The notes beneath the pieces are model-generated. The model was not told where the DNA came from. It saw only the letters and a program-made list of their open reading frames with translations, and did not search any database. Below are positions 1-5,453 of a stretch of DNA of 10,958 bases, piece after piece. Source of the DNA: Methanocaldococcaceae archaeon. GTDB lineage: Archaea; AGJL01; Methanococci; Methanococcales; Methanocaldococcaceae. Numbering within the stretch: the first letter of the stretch is position 1; every line of letters starts with the position of its first letter. The position numbers and the translations under genes are program-made. Where the stretch lies: contig JALVUY010000117.1 in the NCBI GenBank assembly GCA_027023665.1, forward strand, positions 1-10,958, in the 5' to 3' direction.

Positions 1-330
1 CCATACAGTCCATTTGGAATAGTTAAAGGAAAAGACATAGTTAGTGGATACATGACAGAGCATTATGGTTTGTTGGCATCATTGATATACATTGCTGAAG
101 CTATTGCCTATTTCGTATTATTATGGCTGTTTGTAGCAATATTCATTGGGCCAGTAGTTATAAGTAATCCATTATTAACTTTGGTTGTTATGGTAATACT
201 CACAGTAATACTAGCATTTATAAATGGTTTAACTCCTTTATTAGCTCCTCATCACTCAGTTATGCTTCAAATGACTATTGCAGGTTTGGTTTTGTGCGAT
301 GTTCTTTATAGATTATTTTTAGGGGGATAA
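1..330 (+). CDS. ehaJ: Energy-converting hydrogenase A subunit EhaJ, C-terminal part (NuoH/HyfC-like membrane subunit)
   Basis: The frame is open from base 1, so this is the 3' end of a gene that starts outside the window; 109 codons are visible. The visible protein opens with a hydrophilic loop containing SGYMTEHYG, which matches the conserved (L/V)xxGYxxEY loop of the NuoH/HycD/EchB family, where the channel subunit meets the hydrogenase module. Three membrane segments follow (about residues 24-46, 55-80 and 88-107), and the chain stops shortly after the last, as NuoH-family proteins do. In complex I and related hydrogenases this subunit carries the ion path next to the NuoB/NuoD-like pair, here EhaN and EhaO encoded downstream. 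An internal ATG at 52 lies in the middle of the loop and is not a likely start. Assignment as EhaJ rests on family resemblance plus the eha gene order that follows. Confidence 0.82.
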   Translation, partial: PYSPFGIVKGKDIVSGYMTEHYGLLASLIYIAEAIAYFVLLWLFVAIFIGPVVISNPLLTLVVMVILTVILAFINGLTPLLAPHHSVMLQMTIAGLVLCDVLYRLFLGG

Positions 331-331
331 A

Positions 332-577
332 ATGAGAGGATATATTTACTTCTTTACAATTGCATGCATTATAACAATAATTTATTGCATTCTAATAACT
401 TTATTCCAGTTAAATGTTAGTTTAGGAATATTGATATTCTTATTACTCTTAATATTGACTATATCAATTACAAACAAAAAAATAGCCCACAAAATGGAAG
501 ATTTAGAAATATTATTTATGCTTATAATTTTAATATTCTTCGCCTATGCGTTGTATAAACTTTACATTCCCGCATAA
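332..577 (+). CDS. ehaK: Energy-converting hydrogenase A subunit EhaK (small membrane protein)
   Basis: An 81-residue, almost wholly hydrophobic protein with three predicted membrane helices (about residues 3-25, 28-46 and 57-78) and a short charged loop (NKKIAHKMED) between helices 2 and 3. It has no motif that gives a function alone. It starts one base after the ehaJ stop codon, and a GGGGG ribosome binding site overlaps the end of ehaJ, so it is translationally linked to ehaJ. The eha operon of Methanothermobacter is known to encode about ten small, poorly conserved integral membrane subunits; position between ehaJ and ehaL-M-N-O fits EhaK. The name therefore comes mainly from gene order. 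Confidence 0.72.
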   Translation: MRGYIYFFTIACIITIIYCILITLFQLNVSLGILIFLLLLILTISITNKKIAHKMEDLEILFMLIILIFFAYALYKLYIPA

Positions 578-589
578 AGTGGTGAAATT

Positions 590-880
590 ATGGATTTATT
601 TTATTTAAATTTAGCGATAATTTCCTTTATAATTGGCAATATTATTGGGTTAGAATACAGTTATAGAAAATACCCTAATCCCTATGTAGAAAAAAGTATT
701 GATAAATTAGCGTTATCTTTGGCTATAATTGGAGGAATTTTGATAAATACTCCTTTATATATAATTGGAACTTTATTAATTGGCTTTCCATTAGGAATGA
801 GACCAGGATATGGAAGAGTTGAATTAGTTGTCGGAATAATTACTGCCTTATTGGTGAGAGGCATAATTTCATTAATTTAA
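590..880 (+). CDS. ehaL: Energy-converting hydrogenase A subunit EhaL (small membrane protein)
   Basis: A 96-residue membrane protein. The hydrophobic segments are about residues 5-20, 41-66 (a long stretch that may form a hairpin) and 77-96, with a polar loop ([14 protein letters not shown]) after the first and a Gly/Arg loop (GMRPGYGR) before the last. The start is ATG at 590, preceded by GGTGA at 581-585 with a 4-base spacer. It lies 12 bp after ehaK and 17 bp before ehaM, so it is in the same transcript. It is presumably a membrane-arm subunit of the Eha complex; no catalytic residues are recognisable and the name is by operon position and size. Confidence 0.72.
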   Translation: MDLFYLNLAIISFIIGNIIGLEYSYRKYPNPYVEKSIDKLALSLAIIGGILINTPLYIIGTLLIGFPLGMRPGYGRVELVVGIITALLVRGIISLI

Positions 881-887
881 TTTATTT

Positions 888-893
888 GGTGGT
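888..893 (+). promoter_or_regulatory. Ribosome binding site that fixes the ehaM start
   Basis: GGTGGT, complementary to the CACCUCC end of methanogen 16S rRNA, ends 4 bases before ATG 898. It lies inside the reading frame if the earlier TTG at 886 is used, so 898 is the better start. Confidence 0.7.
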
Positions 894-897
894 AATT

Positions 898-1311
898 ATG
901 GAAGAAACATTAGATATTGACAAAAAGTATGTTGAAAATTCATTAAAGCAGAAGATAAGTGTTCTTAAAGATAATAGATTTTTAATGGATGAAGTTTTTA
1001 TTCCAATATCTAAGGCATTAAAGATTGATGTTGATAAAGTAATTGAAATATTTCTAAAAAAATTGGACTTTACTTCATGTTATGAACTACACGCCTATGC
1101 AGAACAGGCAAGAATGGGTTGTTTAGGTAGAAAGGTTGATATTGACTTAGGTTTATGTTGGCTATGTGATTTCTTTGGGTTAATTAAAAAAGAAGAGGCA
1201 GATTTAATTAGAAAAAAAGTTGTAGAACTTCATGTATTGCATAAAAAACCTTACGAAGAAGCGTTAGAAGAGGGTAGAAAATTAATTATTAAGTTGCTAA
1301 GGGAGGAATAA
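898..1311 (+). CDS. ehaM: Energy-converting hydrogenase A subunit EhaM (soluble, DUF1959-type)
   Basis: A 137-residue soluble, mainly helical and charged protein with no membrane segment. It fits EhaM, one of the few hydrophilic non-enzymatic Eha subunits, which I recall belonging to the DUF1959 family. Cysteines sit at 61, 75, 87 and 90, the last two as CWLC; whether they bind anything is unknown. The start is placed at ATG 898 because GGTGGT (888-893) lies 4 bases upstream; a TTG at 886 in the same frame would put that ribosome binding site inside the gene. Its own 3' end holds the GGGAGG (1301-1306) that serves ehaN. The function is unknown; operon position suggests a structural or assembly role near the EhaN/EhaO pair. 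Confidence 0.75.
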   Translation: MEETLDIDKKYVENSLKQKISVLKDNRFLMDEVFIPISKALKIDVDKVIEIFLKKLDFTSCYELHAYAEQARMGCLGRKVDIDLGLCWLCDFFGLIKKEEADLIRKKVVELHVLHKKPYEEALEEGRKLIIKLLREE

Positions 1312-1313
1312 AT

Positions 1314-1802
1314 ATGGTAAAAAAGTTGTTTAGAAAGAGGTCAATCAATGTCTGTATTGTCAATACTGGGGGATGTAATGGATGCGACATAGAAATAGTT
1401 TCCTGTCTATCTGCGAGATATGACATAGAGCAGTATGGAATTTATGTTCATAACAATCCAAAAGAGGCAGATGTTTTGTTAGTTACTGGCCCTGTAACAT
1501 TACAATGGGCTGAAAGATTGAAAGAAATTTATGAAAAAACCCCCGAACCTAAGATTGTTGTCGCAGTTGGAGCATGTGCATTGAGTGGAGGAATCTTCAA
1601 AGAGGGACATGTAGTTGGAGGAGTTCATAAAGTTATTCCAGTAGATGCTAAAATTCCAGGATGCCCTCCAAGACCCTCTGAAATAATTGAGGCAATATTG
1701 AAAGTGGCTCCAAAGGCGTTGGCAATGAGAGAAGAGAAGTTAAAAGAACAGTTAAAAGAGAAGAATATTGGACAAAATGAAAAATTAAAAAATAGAATAT
1801 AA
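1314..1802 (+). CDS. ehaN: Energy-converting [NiFe]-hydrogenase A small subunit EhaN (NuoB-like)
   Basis: A 162-residue NuoB/EchC/HycG-family protein that carries the proximal [4Fe-4S] cluster, passing electrons between the NiFe site of EhaO and the ferredoxin-like subunits. The expected four ligands are visible: C21 and C24 in [10 protein letters not shown]88 in GACALSGG, and C117 in PGCPPRP. Like other group 4 hydrogenases it is short and lacks the C-terminal domain that carries extra clusters in uptake hydrogenases, and it has no Tat signal, so it faces the cytoplasm. The last 25 residues are a Lys/Glu-rich helix. ATG 1314 is 2 bases after the ehaM stop, with GGGAGG at 1301-1306 upstream. 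The family is certain; Eha rather than Ehb type is inferred from the surrounding genes. Confidence 0.93.
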   Translation: MVKKLFRKRSINVCIVNTGGCNGCDIEIVSCLSARYDIEQYGIYVHNNPKEADVLLVTGPVTLQWAERLKEIYEKTPEPKIVVAVGACALSGGIFKEGHVVGGVHKVIPVDAKIPGCPPRPSEIIEAILKVAPKALAMREEKLKEQLKEKNIGQNEKLKNRI

Positions 1803-1848
1803 TGAAATAATAAATATGTAAATATAAAAATTATAAAAGAGTGAAATT

Positions 1849-2979
1849 ATGGCAACAGTTCCTATTGGTCCTATTCATCCAATATTAAAAGAACCTTTAA
1901 GAATTAAATTAATATTAGAGGGAGAAAAGCCAGTTGATGCTGAAATTGAAATGGGTTATGTTCATAGAGGAATAGAAAAAATTATGGAAGGAAAACACTG
2001 TCATAAAGGAATTTATTTGGCTGAGAGAGTTTGTGGAATCTGTTCATTTATTCACACTATGACATTTGCAGAATGTATTGAGCATATTTCAAAAATAGAG
2101 ATTCCTGATAAAGCAAAATATTTGAGAGTAATAGCGTGTGAATTGGAAAGGATACATAGCCATTTAATTGCTTCAGCAGTTTATAACTTATCAATAGAGC
2201 ATGAAACCCTCGGAATATGGCTTTTAAATGTCAGAGAAATAATTATGGACTTAATAGAGATGATTACTGGAAATAGAGTTAATATGGGTTACATTGTAGT
2301 TGGAGGAGTTAGAAGAGATATAAATAGAGAAATGATTGATGCAATAAATAAAAAACTCGACATTTTCGTTGAAGAACTAAAAAATATTATTGAAGTGTTT
2401 GAAACTGGTCCATTAATAGCTTTAAGGAGTAAAGGAATTGCCATACTTCCTTATCACGAAATTATGAGAACGAGGGCTGTTGGACCAGTATGTAGAGGTT
2501 CTGGACTTCCAGAAAGCGATTGGAGATTAAGACATCCTACATATCAAGAACTTAAATTTAAACCTGTTTGGAGAAAAGAAGGAGATAATTTTGCAAGAAT
2601 GATGGTTAGGCATGAGGAAATCTTAGAGAGTGTTAGATTAATTAGAAAATGTTTAGAATTGTATGAAGAGAGTCAGGGAGATATTAGAGTTAAGGTAGAT
2701 ATAAAAGGAGGTAAAGGTGAGTGGAGAAACGAAGCTCCAAGAGGAGAGCTATTATATAAAATGGAAATTACTGATGGAGGGCTTATAAAGAGAATTATGA
2801 TCAGAACTCCAACTGTAATGAACTTAGAGGCATATAAGTATATGTTAAAAACCTGTCCAACAGTCTCTGATGCAGTATCTGCCTACGCCAGCATAGACCC
2901 CTGCATCTCATGTACTGAAAGAACTATAATTGCTGTAAAAGATGGTAAGGAAGTTCCTATAAAATTTGGGCAAATTTAG
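1849..2979 (+). CDS. ehaO: Energy-converting [NiFe]-hydrogenase A large (catalytic) subunit EhaO
   Basis: The 376-residue catalytic subunit of Eha, homologous to EchE/HycE and NuoD. It splits H2 at the Ni-Fe(CN)2CO site and, with EhaN, the polyferredoxins and the ion-translocating membrane arm, couples Na+ influx to ferredoxin reduction. Both nickel-binding motifs are present: [10 protein letters not shown] with C62 and C65, and DPCISCTER with C352 and C355, so all four Ni/Fe cysteine ligands exist. The second motif is CxxCxxR and only 21 residues follow it, so no cleavable C-terminal peptide is apparent. A membrane segment is absent and the protein should be cytoplasmic and membrane-associated. 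ATG 1849 is preceded by GAGTGA (1839-1844). A 46-bp gap separates it from ehaN, the largest in this part of the operon. Confidence 0.95.
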   Translation: MATVPIGPIHPILKEPLRIKLILEGEKPVDAEIEMGYVHRGIEKIMEGKHCHKGIYLAERVCGICSFIHTMTFAECIEHISKIEIPDKAKYLRVIACELERIHSHLIASAVYNLSIEHETLGIWLLNVREIIMDLIEMITGNRVNMGYIVVGGVRRDINREMIDAINKKLDIFVEELKNIIEVFETGPLIALRSKGIAILPYHEIMRTRAVGPVCRGSGLPESDWRLRHPTYQELKFKPVWRKEGDNFARMMVRHEEILESVRLIRKCLELYEESQGDIRVKVDIKGGKGEWRNEAPRGELLYKMEITDGGLIKRIMIRTPTVMNLEAYKYMLKTCPTVSDAVSAYASIDPCISCTERTIIAVKDGKEVPIKFGQI

Positions 2980-2984
2980 GGTGG
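2979..2984 (+). promoter_or_regulatory. Ribosome binding site that fixes the ehaP start
   Basis: GGGTGG directly overlaps the last base of the ehaO stop codon and ends 5 bases before ATG 2990. It favours the 405-residue product over one starting at TTG 2966 inside ehaO. Confidence 0.7.
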
Positions 2985-2989
2985 TATTT

Positions 2990-4207
2990 ATGGCATCCTC
3001 TTTATGGTATCTCTATGAATTTGTTAAAAAAAGATGGATTAAAAATTTTATCGATGCTAAGGCAAATAAAAGTTCTTATATTCCACCAGAAAGGTATAGA
3101 AAAGTTCCTCCTATTGTTAAATTTCCTGAGAAATGTATATCCTGCGAAGGATGTAAAGAAAGTTGTCCTGCCTTTGCAATTGAATTAATCTACGATGAAA
3201 ATTATAACAAAAAAATACCAAAAATTGATGAAGATTCTTGTGTTGCCTGTGCTAACTGTGTTGAAGTTTGTCCTACAAGTGTATTGGAGATGGATAAACA
3301 TAGAGTTGAAACTGAAGGATTGTTTTTTAGCAAGCCAAAGTATCACAATCTTATAATAGATGAGGAAACCTGTGTCAGATGTGGAAACTGTAAGAGGGTT
3401 TGTCCTGTAAATGTTATTGACATTAAGGATGGAAAGTATGTAATTGATATTGACTTATGTATTTCCTGTAAAGAGTGTATAAAAGCGTGTCCAATAGAAA
3501 ATGCTATAATTGTCGTTGATGAGAAAAAACTAAAAGAAAAGATTGAAAAGGCTTTTGAACTTAAAAATAAAAAGATTACCAATAGATTGGAAGTAGAGGA
3601 AAATAAAATTGAGGATATTCCTCACATAGTTAATAGTTTGTGTATAACTTGCGGAATTTGTAAGGATGTGTGTGTGGGGGAGATTGATTTAATAGAAAAA
3701 AAAGTTGTTAGTTGTGTAAAATGTGGTTTATGTATTGAAGTTTGTCCAACAACAGCAATAAGAGTGAAAGTTCCAATAATTCCAAAGAAAAAAGATATTT
3801 GCTATATTATTGATGAGGATCTATGTATTGGTTGTAGAATTTGTCAGAAAGTTTGTAAGGTTAATGCAATTAAAATTAGTAAAGAGACAAAACTTCCATA
3901 CATTGTTCCAGAGTTGTGCGTTAGTTGTGGATTATGCGAAAGAGAGTGTCCAGTTAATGCTATAAAACCAGTTAAACCAGAAGTAGCAGAAGAATCTGTC
4001 AAAGTAAGAATAATAGAGGATGAAATAATTGAGAAAATTGAAAATGATTTAATTAACTACACTAAGAAGTATGGAAAGGTTTTAGAAGAGATTGAAAAAT
4101 TGGCAATTAATAAACTGAAAGAGGAATTAAGAAAGAAAGTTTATGAAGAAAATATGAGGATAAAGGAACTTAAGAGGAAGTTTTATGATAAAAGAAATAA
4201 TATCTAA
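2990..4207 (+). CDS. ehaP: Eha polyferredoxin with eight [4Fe-4S] motifs (EhaP-type)
   Basis: A 405-residue iron-sulfur electron-transfer subunit. Eight complete CxxCxxCxxxC motifs occur between residues 49 and 320, giving eight predicted [4Fe-4S] clusters. They form two groups of four separated by about 48 residues of Lys/Glu-rich linker. The fourth Cys is followed by Pro in six of them, by Val in the fifth and by Lys in the seventh. The N-terminus (SLWYLYEFVKKRW, then FIDAK) resembles the membrane-contacting start of NuoI-type subunits. Residues 322-405 are a cysteine-free, highly charged helical tail. The start is ATG 2990 because GGGTGG (2979-2984) sits just upstream; an in-frame TTG at 2966 would overlap ehaO. 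Its 3' end overlaps the next gene by 23 bp. It likely wires EhaN to soluble ferredoxin. The letter P follows gene order and is less certain than the family. Confidence 0.8.
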   Translation: MASSLWYLYEFVKKRWIKNFIDAKANKSSYIPPERYRKVPPIVKFPEKCISCEGCKESCPAFAIELIYDENYNKKIPKIDEDSCVACANCVEVCPTSVLEMDKHRVETEGLFFSKPKYHNLIIDEETCVRCGNCKRVCPVNVIDIKDGKYVIDIDLCISCKECIKACPIENAIIVVDEKKLKEKIEKAFELKNKKITNRLEVEENKIEDIPHIVNSLCITCGICKDVCVGEIDLIEKKVVSCVKCGLCIEVCPTTAIRVKVPIIPKKKDICYIIDEDLCIGCRICQKVCKVNAIKISKETKLPYIVPELCVSCGLCERECPVNAIKPVKPEVAEESVKVRIIEDEIIEKIENDLINYTKKYGKVLEEIEKLAINKLKEELRKKVYEENMRIKELKRKFYDKRNNI

Positions 4208-4676
4208 ACACTTAGAATTGAAAGATAAAAATATTAAAATACTCCCCAAATTTAATTTAATTTTTAACAAGAGGGAAATTATCGTTAAAGAGGATAGATG
4301 TATAAACTGTGGGAAATGTATAGAGGTTTGTCCAGTTGATGCCATATCTTACGATGAAAGTGGCTTATTTATAAAAATTGATAGGGAAAAATGTATTTTC
4401 TGTGGAAAGTGTAAAAAAGTTTGCCCAACTGACGCGATTGTAATAATAAAATTAAGATGCGAGATTAACGAAACTGCAAAGATCGTTGAAATAAACAAAT
4501 ATGAATTTATTGAGTATATTAAAAAAAGATGTGCCTCATGTTTAGTATGCCTAAGAAACTGTCCATACAATGCTATTGAGGAGTATGGATCTAAGATAAG
4601 GATTGATATAAATAAATGTGAGCTATGTGGAAGATGTGAAGAGCTGTGTCCTCTAAATGCCATAATATTAAGATAA
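4185..4676 (+). CDS. Polyferredoxin with four [4Fe-4S] motifs, Eha operon
   Basis: A 163-residue protein with four CxxCxxCxxxCP motifs: CINCGKCIEVCP starting at residue 39, then CIFCGKCKKVCP, CASCLVCLRNCP and CELCGRCEELCP, so four predicted [4Fe-4S] clusters. A roughly 38-residue N-terminal region without cysteines precedes them. The gene starts inside the end of the upstream polyferredoxin (23-bp overlap), with GAGGAAG about 6 bases before ATG 4185, so translation is probably coupled. It ends right after its last cluster. By position it would be EhaQ, but the Methanothermobacter EhaQ carries ten clusters, and this gene plus the next together have ten, so this could be one half of a split EhaQ. 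I leave the symbol blank for that reason. The function as an electron-transfer subunit of Eha is inferred from motifs and operon position. Confidence 0.85.
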   Translation: MIKEIISKHLELKDKNIKILPKFNLIFNKREIIVKEDRCINCGKCIEVCPVDAISYDESGLFIKIDREKCIFCGKCKKVCPTDAIVIIKLRCEINETAKIVEINKYEFIEYIKKRCASCLVCLRNCPYNAIEEYGSKIRIDINKCELCGRCEELCPLNAIILR

Positions 4677-4682
4677 TTTATA

Positions 4683-4688
4683 GGTGAT
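4683..4688 (+). promoter_or_regulatory. Ribosome binding site that implies a TTG start for the six-cluster polyferredoxin
   Basis: GGTGAT follows an in-frame TAG (4681-4683) and ends 4 bases before TTG 4693. Spacing matches ehaL, rfcS, endA and the CBS gene, so TTG 4693 is preferred over the GTG at 4684, which is part of the site. Confidence 0.65.
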
Positions 4689-4692
4689 TTAT

Positions 4693-5436
4693 TTGATTGA
4701 AATAAAAAAATCTTTAAATGAAATTTTATCAAAGGTAGATGGAGATAAAGATTATATTATAGAAGTGGCTCACAAAATAAAGCCAATAACTTACAAATCA
4801 CTATATGTTAATGAGAGTAAATGCGTTAGATGTAATCTATGCTATAAAGAGTGTCCAGTAGATGCCATAGAAAAGGCGAAAATTAAAAAACCAGTGAAAA
4901 TTATTGATGATAAGTGTGTTAAATGCGAAATCTGTGCTCAAACATGCCCAGTTGGGGCTATATATGTGATAGAGGGTAAGGCAGAGATTAAAAATAGTGA
5001 AATACATTATTTAATAAAGGAAAAAAATGTACCACATAGAAAAATTAGACTAAAAAATTATTACATAGATAAAGATAAATGTGTAAAGTGTGGAATTTGT
5101 GCAAGGTACTGTCCAACTGGGGCTATAAAAGTTAAGATAAGGAAGAGTATAGAGATTAATTTAGATTTATGTATGGGTTGTGGAGCTTGTATGGAAGTAT
5201 GTCCAAAAAAATGCATAAAAGTTGAAAATGAGATTGGAGAGGTTATAAAAACAAAAGACATTGAAGTTAATAAAAACTTATGTGTTGGATGCTTAGTCTG
5301 TGTTGAAGAATGTCCAGTAAATGCCATTGAAGAAGAAGGAGGTAAAGTTAAAATCATTAAGGATAAATGTATATTATGTGGAAAATGTGTAGAGGTTTGT
5401 CCAGTCAATGCTATAAAGATGGAAGAGAAAAAATAA
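4693..5436 (+). CDS. Polyferredoxin with six [4Fe-4S] motifs, Eha operon (last gene)
   Basis: A 247-residue protein with six CxxCxxCxxxCP motifs beginning at C44 (CVRCNLCYKECP, CVKCEICAQTCP, CVKCGICARYCP, CMGCGACMEVCP, CVGCLVCVEECP, CILCGKCVEVCP), hence six predicted [4Fe-4S] clusters; the fourth is followed by KKCIKV with one extra Cys. A cysteine-free stretch of about 43 residues leads in, and the chain ends just after the last motif. I place the start at TTG 4693 because GGTGAT (4683-4688) sits 4 bases upstream; GTG 4684 is in frame but lies within that site. An in-frame TAG at 4681 excludes simple fusion to the gene before. It resembles the M. jannaschii polyferredoxin annotated near its eha genes (MJ0514, from memory). 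It is probably an electron-transfer subunit or partner of Eha, and the last gene before the convergent rfcS. Confidence 0.85.
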   Translation: MIEIKKSLNEILSKVDGDKDYIIEVAHKIKPITYKSLYVNESKCVRCNLCYKECPVDAIEKAKIKKPVKIIDDKCVKCEICAQTCPVGAIYVIEGKAEIKNSEIHYLIKEKNVPHRKIRLKNYYIDKDKCVKCGICARYCPTGAIKVKIRKSIEINLDLCMGCGACMEVCPKKCIKVENEIGEVIKTKDIEVNKNLCVGCLVCVEECPVNAIEEEGGKVKIIKDKCILCGKCVEVCPVNAIKMEEKK

Positions 5437-5438
5437 AT

Positions 5439-5453
5439 AAAAAATTATTTTTT
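5439..5453. terminator. Bidirectional A6-TTA-T6 terminator between the eha operon and rfcS
   Basis: The stop codons of the last eha gene and rfcS face each other 8 bp apart. Across them lies a perfect six-base inverted repeat with a three-base loop, AAAAAA-TTA-TTTTTT, and the loop is itself the rfcS stop codon on the minus strand. Read from either side it gives a U run at the 3' end, with more T on the minus strand beyond it (complement of 5428-5437). Archaeal termination mainly needs such U tracts, so it probably ends both transcripts. The stem is only A-U and weak. Confidence 0.55.

Noticed and set aside
4674..4693. A frameshift joining the 4-cluster and 6-cluster polyferredoxins into one gene
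   Set aside because: The downstream frame has its own in-frame TAG at 4681-4683 and its own GGTGAT site and TTG start, so they are two genes now, even if they derive from one.
4349..4732. A 127-codon minus-strand open frame opposite the polyferredoxin genes, with similar ones at 3343-3582, 4127-4345 and 5061-5408
   Set aside because: They mirror the Cys/Pro-rich ferredoxin repeats on the + strand and give Ser/His/Phe-rich translations (GQTSTHFPH-like repeats) with no ribosome binding site. They are antisense shadows.
2990..5436. Ehb (second energy-converting hydrogenase) operon
   Set aside because: Ehb carries a 2-cluster ferredoxin and a 14-cluster polyferredoxin in the described operon. 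The K-L-M-N-O order and the polyferredoxins seen here fit Eha.
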